Assembly: GCA_029237695.1 (NCBI GenBank)
Contig: CM055265.1
Span: 216,927,679 to 216,991,678 of the forward strand
Direction: 5' to 3'
Source: Conchocele bisecta
Taxonomy: Eukaryota > Mollusca > Bivalvia > Lucinida > Thyasiridae
DNA length: 64,000 nt
Part shown: one piece after another, positions 11,001-20,600 of the stretch
Layout: each line of letters starts with the position of its first letter
Numbering within the stretch: position 1 is the stretch's first letter
Notes under the pieces: model-generated
Told to the model about the DNA's origin: nothing
Database searches by the model: none
What the model saw: only the letters and a program-made list of their open reading frames with translations
Program-made: the position numbers and the translations under genes

Positions 11001-14000
11001 AGGATTAATGTAATAATAATTCCAGCACAAAAATATTTAAAATCCCAGTAAACTCCCACGCCGAACTACTCTCCGTAACCGTGAGGCGCAGTTAAAATAA
11101 TTCTTAAGAAAACGGAAAAAAACATATTTTCCAAGTTCATACCCCGATAAATTCCACAAAAAGGCCATTCATTCCTATAATAACCAATAGGATAAAAATA
11201 AAGTATTGGCGATCAAAAATTACAAAAAAAAATTTCTTGAAAATTGTAATTTTTTATCGCCAATTCTTTATTTTTATCGCCAATTGCGAAAGTGGCTTTT
11301 CCAAGTTTATACCCCGATACATTCCACAAAAAGGCCATTCATTCCTATAATAACAAAATTTACCATGGAACAATCAATGTCAGATATTTCGGGGTTAAAG
11401 TGTTAACATGCATGAAATGGTGGTAAAGATAGATACCTCGTTTTCCGCCGCCGCCCATCTTCATTTTGCGGGGACACTTGGGGAAGCAGCAGGGGACCTG
11501 GGCGGGGCACAGTTTGAGCCCGTCGGGCACAGGGCCCAGCAGGGTGACGGGCTTCATGAGGCCCTCGCTGTCACACTGGGCCGTCTTCATGTCCGAGTAC
11601 TGGCAGCCTGTAATATAGGGTTGGGGTATTTAACCCGGGATACAGACATAATCCCCACCCCATGATTTTTGACACAGGAGGACAAAATCCCTCCCCTGTT
11701 TAAAATGCAGGTAGGACAAAATCCCCCCCCCCCCATCAATATGTTTTGAAAGAATCATTGCATTAATTGGTTTTCAAATTTCACCCTCTAATCCTCTTTA
11801 ATCAGGGTAATTGAATTGTAGTAGTTGATTAAGGATTACGTTTTATTAAAACAAACAGAAATGAATGATTGTTACAGGATTTACCTAGTATCGTTTTGAC
11901 GAATAATTCTTTGAAATGGTAATCGATTCCTCACTAAATGGTTTGGGACCTACATCAGTATACAAATGTACAATCGATACATACATATTCTTGTTCGACG
12001 TTCATTGTGCAACTGAAAATACTTTATTAAATGTCCTTCTGTGTCAAAAATCATGGGGGGGGGGGGGGAATTATGTCCGGGGGGGATTTTGTCCTACACT
12101 CATTTAACCCATTAAGACGGGATACAATTATAGTAGTATGAAATTGTTAAGAGAAAAAACTCCATATTTTCTTTATTTCATCTCGAAAGTATGTGTTGTT
12201 ACCACTCATTTGAACCATCTTGACAAGACAGCTCAAATGAATGATAACAACATATACAACATGTACCTTTATGCAGAAACAAACAAATTATTGAGATTTT
12301 TTGTTAATTTTTTTTTTATGGTATCCTTAGACTGAAATGGGTTAAACATGAACAGGTAAACTATGATATTTACTGTCACACTGAGCTGTCATCATGTCGC
12401 GAGTATGGACACAAGCGGACTTGATTGACTGATGGATTGGGGTTTTATGTCTGTCCAACAGATGGGAATACGTCTGTATGACGAGAGCTCCATACATGTC
12501 CACTCCGCACTATAATTTGCAACTAAATATTATGTTTATTAACCCTTTCAACCCTAAGGAACTGGAATGGACTGTGATATGCTAATGTTCCGACCAATCC
12601 AATGGTCACAAAATGATTTTCAGATTTGTCCATTTATGAAAAGGGGGTGTTTTTGTTTGTTCTAAGAAATATTACAAGAGCTCCGCAGAGCAAAATGTCC
12701 CACCTGGCGCAGTTTGATAGTATATATGGAGCTTGTAATAACCTTGGGGTTAGTGAGCACCATGGGCTTTCTGTAGAATGATGTGGGATGTTGTTACAAA
12801 TGCATGTATGGAATATTAAAACATAAACTGAGCGTTAACTTTTCCAAACACGTAAATTTCTAAGTCAGTGACCTTGACCTTTGGGGTTAGCGGGCACCAT
12901 GGGCTTTCTGTAGAATGATGCGGGATGTTGCTACAAATGCATGTATGGAATATAAAAGCATAAACTGAGCGTTAATATTTCCAAACACGTAAATTTCTAA
13001 GTCAGTGACCTTGACCTTTGGGGTTAGCGGGCACCATGTGCTTTCTGTAGAATGATGTGGGATGTTGTTACAAATGCATGTATGGAATATTAAAGCATAA
13101 ACTGAGCGTTAATTTGTAAGTCAGTGACCTTGACCTTGGGGTTAGCGGGCACCATGTGCTTTCTGTAGAATGATGTGGGATGTTGTTACAAATGCATATA
13201 TGGAATATTAAAGCATAAACTGAGCGTTAACTTTTCCAAAACACGGAAATTTCTAATTCAGTGACCTTGACCTTTGGGGAGGGGTTAGCGGGCACCATGG
13301 GTTTTCTGTAGAATGATGCGGGATGTTGTTACAAATGCATATATGGCATATTAAAACATAAACTGAGCGCTAAAACTGAGCGTTAACTTTTCCAAACACG
13401 GAAATTTCTAAGTCAGCGACCTTGACCTTTGGGGTTTGCGAGCACCATGGGCTTTCTGTAGAATGATGCGGGATGTTGTTACAAAAGCATGTATGGAATA
13501 TTAAAGCATAAACTGAGCGTTAACTTTTCCAAACACGGAAATTTCTAAGTCAGCGACCTTGTCCTTTGCGGTTTGCGGGCACCATGGGCTTTCTGTAGAA
13601 TGATGCGGGATGTTGTTACAAATGCATGCATGGAATATTAAAGCATACATAAATTGAGCGTTAACTTTTCCAAACACGGAAATTTCTAAGTCAGTGACCT
13701 TGACCTTTGGGTTTGCGGGCACCATGGGATTTCTGTAGAATGATGCGGGATGTTGTTACAAATGCATGTATGGAATATTAAAGCATAAACTGAGCGTTAA
13801 CTTTTCCAAACACGGAAATTTCTAAGTCAGCGACCTTGACCTTTGGGGTTAGCGGGTATCATAGGCTTTCTGGAGAATGATGCGGGATGTTGTTACAAAT
13901 GCATGTATGGAATATTAAAGCATTCCATTGAGGGAAACAGAAGTTACAATGAATTAACCTGAGCGCTAAGTTTTAGAAACAGAGCTAAACGCAAAAACTG

Positions 14001-17000
14001 AACGTTGAATGCATGTGAAAAGTAGGTCAATCAACCATGAAAACTAGGTCAAGGTCACATGGGCTCCCTCTGTGTGAGATGGTTACACCACAGTGTTGAT
14101 GTATACCGAAGCATTCCATCAAGGATAACAGAAGTTGTAATACATTAAACCGAGAGTTAACTTTTCCAAACACGGAAATTTCTAAGTCAGTGACCTTGAC
14201 CTTTGGGGTTAGCGGGCACAATGGGTGATTTCTGTAGAATGATGCGAGATGTTGTTACAAATGCATGTATGGAATATTAAAGCATTCCATTGAGGGAAAC
14301 AGAAGTTACAATGAATTAACCTGAGCGCTAAGTTTTAGAAACAGAGCTAAACGCAAAAACTTAACGTTGAATGCATGTGAAAAGTATGTCAATGAACCAT
14401 GAAAAGTAGGTGAAGGTCACATGGGTTCCCTCTGTGTGAGATGGTTACACCACAATGTTGATGTATACCAAGTATGGAGGTCGTAGGAGTTATAGTTTTC
14501 TGGAAACTGACCTAAATGCAAAAACTTAAAGCGAAACGCCGACGGAAAAGCTATGCCTATGTCCCGCTTCTGCTAAAGCAGGCGGGACAAAAATTACTTT
14601 CAAAAAGTGCAGATCCTGATGAGACGGCTCATCATTACGAGCCGGCTCATCTGGATCTGTACTTTTTGCATAAACCGCTATAGCGGGATTTCAGGTTCAA
14701 AGGGTTAAACATGGATATGCCCCATTGGCATACTTGTCTGTAAAAGTGTTTGAGTGACCTTGTCAAGGTCATGTAAATTGTCAAAAGTGTATGTCACATA
14801 TTTACACACATACAGTACAGTTGATCCGTCTGGTAAGTTTGTTTGTTTTTTGTTTGTTTTTTGTTTTTTGTTTGTTTGTTTGTTTGTTTGTGTTTATTGG
14901 TGTTTTACGGCTTATCAACAGCTGAGGTCATGTAAGGCCGGGCAAACGGGTTTGATCCCGTTTTAACCTGCTGCATTGGGGGGAAAATTCCAAAATCGAA
15001 CTGAATATTTACATCGAGAAACAATATATTCAGCCCTGAAATTAGAATAACCTGACCTGGTGGCAGGTCCATACCACACCAAAGTCACTTGGCCCCTTCC
15101 CCTAAAATAGGATTATGAATAATCGTAATACTCACATAAGGGGTATCACCAGATTCAACTGTCACATACAAAATGCCAAAGACGTATGTGAGGGCCAAAC
15201 CAGGTCTCCAGTCGGAATTCCGGTAAGGATGAACCCCGATCGTCTGGTAGGAGTTCCTCGATCATACCATACCTTCATATTAGTGTGTCAATGTCCAAGT
15301 AATCCATGTAGTAATTAATATTGAAGGTATGGTATGATGGAGGATCCCTTACCGGACGGATCAACTGTTCTGTACCTGCATGGAGGGAGCCCTGTACATT
15401 CAGCAATATAATATCATGTATAAGTATGTAGCTTTAGCCGGGGGCTGAGGATCGTGGATTTGTCACAGCATGATAGAGCACCATCAGAGGAATGCATGTG
15501 TGAAATATGAAGCAGCTACGTGAAAGGAATTATGACAAATTTAACCAAGCGTTATATTTGTGATGGACGAGACGGGACGTACAAATGCTGGTAACACTAT
15601 ATGCCCCCATCACCATTCGGTGGCAGGGACATAATAAAACCTAAAAACCTATTGTAGGATTCATTCATGTCTCTTACGGAGACCCTAATAATAGATTGAT
15701 CAGGTTATATACTGTACACATGAATTACTATTTGAGACGATAGTGGTCACTGTAACCGTTATCTCATAACCATACCCACCTGTACACGGGTACTCGGCGG
15801 TGGGGGGACAGTTGGGCTCGCGCTTCCCGTTCTTCAGATGGACGGTCGTGGTGCCAGTGTCGGGGTTGGAGCACTCGGCCGGTCGCCGTCCATACTTACA
15901 GTCTGTAACACAAAAACCACAAGTGGTCGGTGTGATGGTAAAGATAACACAACAACCACAGGTGGTCGGTGTGATGGTAAAGATAACATAACAACCACAG
16001 GTGGTCGGTGTAAAGATAACATAACAACCACAGGTGGTCGGTGTGATGGTAAAGATAACATAACAACCACAGGTGGTCGGTGTGATGGTAAAGATAACAT
16101 AACAACCACAATTGGTCGGTGTGATAACATAACAACCACAGGTGGTTGGTGCAATGGTAAAGATAACATAACAACCACAGGTAGTCGGATGGTAATGATA
16201 AAACTACAACCACAGGTGGTCCGTGCAGTGGTAATGACAGGTCGGCTTAATATACTGATTTACATAGTTACACAATAGAAACAAACAAAAAACTTTATTT
16301 GTGAGAACATACACTTTTGTGTAAATGTCTAAATCAGTATATGATATGAACCTATCATCGAGCCGACCACCTGTGACAATAATAGTCTGCTCATGGCATA
16401 TGCATGGATAATTTAACAATTTTGATATCAAGTACAGAAATTAGTGACATTTTCAAAATACCGTAGTACAACAAGGACCAGCAGTGAAACTGTCCTTGAC
16501 CTTGTCAGGGTGAAGGTCACATTGAATAGGGCTCAAACCATGCTGAATATGAATATCAGAATATGTATGTGAAGCATAGCGAAGATTGGTTAGGTGGTAG
16601 GTTAGGTGGTAGTATTGCAGGAAACGAACAAACTGAAAAACAAACAATCTATTTTCAGCAACTATGATCTTGATCTTAAGGGGATGAAGCCGATATTGAA
16701 AATGGTTCTTCTAATTTTTAATAGGAATATGCATATGAAGTATCATGAAGGTCAGGTAGCTGCTAGTAGAATTATCACATGCATACAAAAACTTTCTATT
16801 GGGCTTGACGTCCGTTCAACAACATGGTCAGATACAGACAGGATCTATGGTCGGACAGACATATGAACAGACATGGTAAGCACTAGACAGGGACACAATA
16901 GAACACCCTGAGGTTCTCTACACTACAAAATATGTGCCATATGAATTTCATATGAAAATGATATAAAGTGAGCCACTATGCAATTCATATGCAAATTATT

Positions 17001-20000
17001 CATATGAAATGCATATGAAAAGTCTGCATATGAAATTCATATGAACATCATATCAGCTCTTTTCATATGAATTTAATATGCAATTCATATGTTTTTCATA
17101 TGTTTTACATTTTTCATTATATTTTACATATGAACATCAAATGACTTTTTTCATATGAATTACATATGTGGCACAATTTGCTGTGTAGTACGTGTCCGGT
17201 TGTACTGCCGATACTTACTGCAGGGGAATGGGATGGAGACGGGACAGTTGGCCTCGGACACGTCGGTCAGTAGGTCAGCCACGCGTTCAGAACACAGCTT
17301 CTGGCGTGCACCCTTCTTGTCATACTTACATGCTGAAATTGGTTACAATCACAGGTGGACAGTTTGGAGATAGGGTGGTATACTATACTGTTTAGACATG
17401 GACACAATAGCAGGGCTCCAGATAAGGAATTAGTAATTGAGTATTGTCACTCCATCATTTCTGAAACAATTGGGTATTTCAAAATATTAATTGGGTAAAA
17501 TTAAATCACAATACTGTTTACACATCAACCAAGAGACAGCAATTATTGAATAGATTGCTTCGAAGTGAAAACATGCTTGGCATTTCATTAGAATTGTCTC
17601 ATTGGAGACAATTCTAATGAAATACCAAGATGTGTTTTCATGGAAAATAAGAAATTTTATATTTGTGGTCTACTTATTGTTTTCTGTAGCATGATATAGG
17701 TACCACATAATTTTTATTGCTTTTTGATACTCGCTACTTCTGATTTCAATTGGGTTTTTGGCAATTTTAATTGGGTATTTAAGCAAATACGCAGCTTATT
17801 TGGAGCTCTGCAATATATTTGATTTATTGGTGTTTAACGGCCTATCAAAAGCTAATTTAGAGCCGAGGTACACAATAGAAAGAAACACAAAAGAATGTTC
17901 TCACAAATGAAGTTAATAACTCTATCTGTGAGAACATACTTTTCTGTTTGTTTCTATTGTGTAATTGTCTAAAGCAGTATATTTTAGTATATATGGTCCT
18001 TCAACCAAGCCGACCACCTGTGGTTGCAATGGGCCGAGTTATTTATGACTGTGATACAGAAGGAGTCACTGGACTATTCACCTATAAGGGCTACCATATA
18101 TGTTTAGAATGTTTAACTCTTTCACCCCTAAATATTGGATTGTTAATTGTTCTAACTCGTAATGAGGAGGTTACGGCGTGTAACGAGGAGGTTATGGCGT
18201 ACAGGTCGAGCCTGTTAAGGCTTCGTCAGTGAAATACATTTTCCCACTGACGTCAGATGGACGCACGGACATAATGACACAGATACAATGTATACGAGAT
18301 CCAGATATCATTGTGATCACAAAAATTGTCTTAGATAATTAACATGTTTAATATGATTTACTTTCTTCACTTGATAGACTGTAAATCATCTTTATCAGCA
18401 AAAAAAACACCATTTCATTTGATCAGATTCCAAGTATTTTGTGTTTTTTTCTACCACATATATCACAGACAGTGATAAACAGGGGAGGTAATTTTGTAAT
18501 GATTTTCTGCCATTACTGTAAAAGAAACACAATTTGTAAAACATAACAGCTTTTAGTTGTGAAATGAAATGAACACTATACCAAGATTTATTTGAAGTTC
18601 GAAGTAAATCAGAGTAAATGTTGTGGAGATATAAGGTATGTAAAAACACAAATTTCAAAATCATTTGACAGTGACCTTGGCATTTGATGGTCTCAGAATG
18701 TATTTATTTGAAGTTTGAATTAAGAGTTGTGGAGATATAAGGTATGTAAAAGCGTTAACGCAAACTTTAGTCATTTGACCTCGATCTTGGGCATGTGGGC
18801 CATATGGGTGGGCTATAGAATGAAAATATGGATGATAATAGAGAATTATTTGAAGTTTGAAGTAAATCGGAGTAAGTGTTGTGGAGATATAAGGTATGTA
18901 AAAACTTTAACACAAATTTAAAAGTCATTTGACCTTGACCTTGGGAATATGGACCACATGGGCAGGCTATAGAATGAAAATATGGATGATGAAAAGGAAG
19001 TATTGGAAGTTGAAAGTAAATTGGAGTAATAATTGTGGAGATATAAGGTATGTAAAAACTTTAACGCAGATTTTATAATAACACAAACTTCTAAGTCATT
19101 TGGCCTTGACCTTGGGGCATATGATCCGCATGAGTGGGACACAGAATGAATATATGGATGAAGCCCAATAAGCATACAAAGTTTCAAGCAAATGTGACTT
19201 ACGGTTACAGAGATAGTAGGTATGTGAAAACTTTAAACGCACATTTTGATAAACTTTAACGTAAACTTCTAAGTCATTTGACCTTGACCTTGGGGCACAG
19301 GGGCCGCATGAGTGAGACACAGAATGAATACATGGATGATGACCAATAAGCATACAAGTTTCAAGCAAATCCGACTTACGGTTACAGAGATAGTAGGTAT
19401 CTGAAAACTTTACAAAAACATTTAACCCAAACTTCTAAGTCATTTTACCTTGACCTTGGGCACAGGGGCCACATGAGTGGAACACAGCATGACTATATGG
19501 ATAATAAGCATATGAAGTTTCAAGTCGATGTGACTTAGTACTGCAGAGATATAAGGTATTTAAAAACTTTAACACAGATTTCGGATGGACGGACGGATGC
19601 ACAGACGGACGGATGCATTGTCATTGTGATCACTGTCTCGCTTTCCGCAAGTGGGCTCGACAAAAAATTCCATAATTAACCATCGATTGCACGAACAAAC
19701 AGCATTAACAAACAAGTTACATTTCAGTATTATAAACATTTTTTTAACAGAACCCAAATTTTCTCACGTACAATTGGGTTCAGAAATACATGTGCACAAT
19801 AGAACTCTGCCATTAAAATAATTTACACAAATCTGTTTTATCAAGTTTCTGCACAAACCTGAGACCCAGAGCCTTATCCCCCAACTATAAGGAATGGATG
19901 TTTCTATGTTAGTTTCCAGGCTATCCAGCTAATGATCCGGAATGAGCCGCCAGGTTATCTGCATCTAATCTGCTGTCAGGTACCCTTACTACATCTGATC

Positions 20001-20424
20001 AGATGGCCCAAGCAGAGATCCAGTTAAGGTGCGTAATTTGGAGGTAAATTTCTTATTTCTCCATCAAAAATGGCAAGTTGGGAGTGCTTTAGAATCGTCT
20101 CAATGAGACGATTATAAAGGACTCCCAACTTGCCATTTTTGATGAAGAAATAAAAAAGAAAACACCCCAAGTTGGTCAAATTACGCACCTTAACTGGAGC
20201 TCTGGGCCCAAGGTGTGAATCCCAGTAAAGGACCATTTTACACACCCACCATAAACAACACACGGTCACTGGGAGAGCATACCTTTCTTATTTCTCTTGT
20301 TCTGCCGTAGCTCCAAGCGGGCGGCCTTGCGTTCTGCCTTGGATTCAGCCTTGGAGAGTTTGAGGTTCTGTGCCACAGCGGCCCCCACCAACACCACAAA
20401 CAACGCTATATACGCCCACCGCAT
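7917..20424 (-). CDS. Secreted three-module cysteine protein, pleiotrophin/midkine-like (5 coding exons)
   Basis: Joining 20424-20283, 17332-17219, 15902-15780, 11607-11437 and 8002-7917 gives an open frame of 211 residues plus TAG. Every intron is GT...AG and phase 1. Residues 1-18 form a signal peptide (MRWAYIALFVVLVGAAVA) and 19-47 a Lys/Arg/Ala-rich basic stretch. Three cysteine modules follow: 48-85 (starts ACKYDKKG), 86-126 (NCKYGRRPAEC) and 127-183 (GCQYSDMKTAQC, with extra Cys in CCFPKCPRK). Residues 184-211 are a Gly/Lys/Arg tail ending GRRGKGKQM. The CKY/CQY start, a CP...PC close and basic ends match the heparin-binding growth factors pleiotrophin/midkine, secreted ligands of proteoglycans and receptors. 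Vertebrate members have two modules, so three is unusual. Codons are GC-rich against AT-rich introns. The gene structure is strongly supported and the family name is likely but not certain. Confidence 0.8.
8013..8200. repeat. Two adjacent hairpins with an 8-bp microsatellite in the loop
   Basis: The arm containing CATGTTTATTGCTTTAAATG (about 8028) is inverted at about 8124 after a loop of five AATACTGT units. It is followed directly by a second palindrome, ATGATATTTAATACAATGTG / CACATTGTATAAATATCAT (8138-8190). The first arm also supplies the branch-point/acceptor side of exon 5. Confidence 0.8.
8213..8438. mobile_element. Foldback MITE with CAGGCATGGGA ends
   Basis: The ends CAGGCATGGGA and TTTCCCATGCCTG are inverse. 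A core stem pairs TGGCGATAAAAAATTACAAT with its complement across a poly-A loop. The same core hairpin occurs at about 11200-11285. Confidence 0.7.
8551..8912. mobile_element. Repeat family G, copy 2
   Basis: Head AGAATACCAGGC...GCCTGGTGTTCT and tail matching 3080-3312, as described for the first copy at 2921. Confidence 0.65.
8913..9338. other. No recognisable feature (intron 4)
   Basis: AT-rich intronic sequence with no gene, RNA or bounded repeat that I can support. Confidence 0.4.
9339..9815. mobile_element. hAT-like foldback MITE family B, copy 1
   Basis: Ends CAGCGCTCCAGATAAGC and CTTATCTGGAGCCCTG. The central stem ATTAGAATTGTCTCCAAGGAG is present twice (9532 and 9609 regions), so this copy has an internal duplication of the hairpin arm relative to the copies at 29707 and 45058. 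Confidence 0.8.
9864..10032. mobile_element. Truncated family P MITE joined to a family B end
   Basis: TTAACCCTTACACCGC at 9864 begins a piggyBac-like MITE, which breaks in its core near 9985 and continues as CTCAATTGCAAATTCCTTAT (family B terminus) to about 10032. A recombinant of two elements. Confidence 0.6.
10081..10384. mobile_element. Foldback MITE family F, copy 2
   Basis: Ends TAGCCGATTTCATCAACA and TGTTGATGAAATCGGCTA are near-perfect inverses, better preserved than at 2597. The subterminal AAAGTATACTTT repeats are conserved. Confidence 0.8.
10540..10992. mobile_element. Foldback MITE, 450 bp, GATCACGTGGTTAC ends
   Basis: GATCACGTGGTTACAACAAC at about 10547 is matched by GTGGTAACCACGTGATCAC at about 10973. 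The arms extend inward through diverged CGGTACTTTGG / CCGAAGTCCCG words to a loop near 10770. No coding. Confidence 0.7.
11118..11395. repeat. Direct duplication flanking a TATCGCCAAT hairpin
   Basis: Two copies of a 60-bp segment (TTTCCAAGTTCATACCCCGA...CATTCATTCCTATAATAAC, at 11129 and 11298) flank a hairpin pairing GGCGATCAAAAATTAC with its inverse. Likely a segmental duplication caused by foldback insertion. Confidence 0.6.
11437..11607 (-). CDS. Exon 4: cysteine module 3 with extra Cys
   Basis: Acceptor TATTACAG|GCTGCC at 11607 and donor G|GTATCTATC at 11437. It encodes residues 127-183: CQYSDMKTAQC, a longer loop, then CPAQVPCCFPKCPRKMKM and a Gly-rich end. Six Cys rather than four. 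Strongly GC-rich against an AT-rich surround. Length 171, phase 1 at both ends. Confidence 0.85.
11640..12108. repeat. Foldback with poly-C and poly-G arms
   Basis: AGGACAAAATCCCCCCCCC near 11711 is inverted as GGGGGGGATTTTGTCCT near 12079-12097, and CCCCATGATTTTTGACACAG (11657) as TGTGTCAAAAATCATGGGG (12038). A foldback element with homopolymer runs of more than ten bases. Confidence 0.65.
12114..12345. mobile_element. piggyBac-like MITE with TTAA on both sides
   Basis: TTAA|CCCATTAAGACGG at the left and AAATGGG|TTAA at the right. The internal stem is GTTACCACTCATTTGAACC with its inverse. The same hairpin occurs near 23945 and 40010. Confidence 0.7.
12540..14706. mobile_element. MITE family E split by a rolling-circle-like element
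   Basis: TTAACCCTTTCAACCC at 12540 pairs with GGTTCAAAGGGTTAA at about 14692. The left part ends ...TAAGAAATA near 12669 and the right part resumes TTACTTTCAAAAAGTGCAG at 14592. The uninterrupted relative at 52897-53130 (inverse orientation) is contiguous here, so 12670-14591 is an insertion. Confidence 0.75.
12670..14591. mobile_element. Helitron/HINE-like non-autonomous element with 137-bp core array (H1)
   Basis: It starts TTACAAGAGCTCCGCAGAGC and ends with a stem-loop of GTCCCGC...GCGGGAC followed by AAAAA. The core is about nine units of roughly 137 bp (GTGACCTTGACCTTTGGGG, GGGCTTTCTGTAGAATGATG, TGTTACAAATGCATGTATGG), with starts spaced 137, 137, 118, 143, 150, 137, 140 and 137 bp, followed by longer variant units. 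The host site shows no clear target duplication. A terminal hairpin, a tandem core and AT-site insertion without duplication fit rolling-circle non-autonomous elements known from bivalves. Confidence 0.65.
14835..14893 (+). repeat. (TTTG)n microsatellite
   Basis: Repeated GTTTGTTTTTTGTTTG units, followed by TTGGTGTTTTACGGCTTATC, a word that recurs at 17830 and probably marks an old SINE-like repeat. Confidence 0.8.
15180..15360. mobile_element. Foldback MITE with ATCATACCATACCTTCA arms
   Basis: ATCATACCATACCTTCATAT (15259) is inverted as TTGAAGGTATGGTATGAT (15322). Outer GGAATTCCGGTAAGG and CCCTTACCGGAC words also pair. Confidence 0.6.
15361..15779. other. No recognisable feature (intron 3)
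   Basis: Intronic sequence between a foldback element and exon 3; nothing supportable seen. Confidence 0.4.
15780..15902 (-). CDS. Exon 3: cysteine module 2
   Basis: Acceptor GTGTTACAG|ACTGTAAG at 15902 and donor G|GTGGGTATG at 15780. It encodes residues 86-126 with four Cys: CKYGRRPAEC, a Thr/Lys-rich stretch, and CPPTAEYPC. Length 123, phase 1 at both ends. A 39-bp tandem repeat begins only a few bases into the upstream intron. Confidence 0.85.
15905..16230. repeat. 39-bp minisatellite in intron 2
   Basis: About eight imperfect copies of ACAACCACAGGTGGTCGGTG + TGATGGTAAAGATAACAT. The unit contains the dyad CCACAGGTGG. Its length is divisible by 3, so it yields long repeat-peptide frames in several phases that are not genes. 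Confidence 0.9.
16205..16380. mobile_element. Foldback with AGCCGACCACCTGTG arms
   Basis: CCACAGGTGGTCCGTG...GGTCGGCTTAATATACTGAT is inverted in ATCAGTATATGAT...GAGCCGACCACCTGTG. The 39-bp minisatellite appears to be an amplification of this arm, since both contain CCACAGGTGGTC. A related copy is at 17870-18030. Confidence 0.6.
16925..17165. repeat. CATATG palindrome-rich tract
   Basis: Over about 240 bp just downstream of exon 2, the palindrome CATATG recurs at short irregular intervals in TTCATATGAA / GCATATGAAA contexts. It is not a simple tandem repeat; many nested short inverted repeats are possible. Confidence 0.75.
17219..17332 (-). CDS. Exon 2: cysteine module 1
   Basis: Acceptor TTTCAG|CATGTAAG at 17332 and donor A|GTAAGTATCG at 17219, the best donor match of the gene. 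It encodes residues 48-85 with four Cys: CKYDKKGARQKLC, then a 15-residue spacer, then CPVSIPFPC. Length 114, phase 1 at both ends. Confidence 0.85.
17411..17820. mobile_element. hAT-like foldback MITE family B, copy 2
   Basis: CAGGGCTCCAGATAAGG to TTATTTGGAGCTCTG, with near-matching flanks CAATAG / CAATAT (one mismatch). The core hairpin is ATTAGAATTGTCTC / GAGACAATTCTAAT. Confidence 0.8.
17870..18030. mobile_element. Foldback with TTCTATTGTGTA arms
   Basis: CACAATAGAAAGAAACACAA is inverted as TTTGTTTCTATTGTGTAATT, with GTGAGAACAT stems between. It ends in AAGCCGACCACCTGTGG and is related to 16205-16380. Confidence 0.6.
18590..19668. mobile_element. Helitron/HINE-like element with ~130-170-bp repeats (H4)
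   Basis: About seven diverged units, each with TTTGACCTTGACCTTGGG, AGACACAGAATGAATA-type and GTGGAGATATAAGGTATGTA words. It ends in a GACGGACGG-rich stretch and a stem-loop near TCTCGCTTTCCGCAAGTGGG followed by CTCGACAAAAA, the same architecture as H1 (array, GACGGACGG, hairpin, A-run). The 5' end is uncertain. It lies in intron 1. Confidence 0.55.
20005..20212. mobile_element. hAT-like foldback MITE family D with 8-bp target duplication
   Basis: The element 20013-20204 (CAGAGATCCAGTTAAGG to CTTAACTGGAGCTCTG) is flanked by perfect GGCCCAAG repeats (20005-20012 and 20205-20212). Eight bases and CAGRG ends are the hAT signature. The core pairs AATGGCAAGTTGGGAGTGC with its inverse. A second copy is at 49645. 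Confidence 0.85.
20283..20424 (-). CDS. Exon 1: signal peptide and basic linker
   Basis: It runs from the ATG at 20424 to the donor G|GTATGC (GT at 20282-20281) and encodes residues 1-47 plus one base. The first 18 residues are a typical cleavable signal; after it comes QNLKLSKAESKAERKAARLE, rich in Lys/Arg/Ala. Just upstream on the minus strand, TTGCTGTATTGCAG|GACAATG looks like a 3' splice site four bases before the ATG, so a non-coding 5' exon may lie further up. Confidence 0.8.
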
Positions 20425-20600
20425 TGTCCTGCAATACAGCAATTAACACTTTTATTATATACCTACCCATAAATACATAGGTATACGATGTAAATAAAAG
20501 TCATATGTTCTCATCGATGAAATAACAACTTCCGGTGAAAATACGACTACTTCCGCTATCTATATTCATAACGCGCATCTGCAGTGCCGGACTGCAAACC
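20425..20600 (-). promoter_or_regulatory. Upstream flank of the growth-factor-like gene
   Basis: This is the short, comparatively unique stretch between exon 1 and the repeat arrays. No TATA box or initiator can be fixed. A candidate 3' splice site (TATTGCAG|GACAATG) four bases before the ATG suggests this may be an intron rather than a promoter. Low confidence. Confidence 0.25.

Noticed and set aside
15834..16278. Open frames of 105-146 codons on both strands near exon 3
   Set aside because: They derive from the 39-bp minisatellite and only overlap exon 3 by chance; the peptide is a simple repeat of one 13-residue unit.
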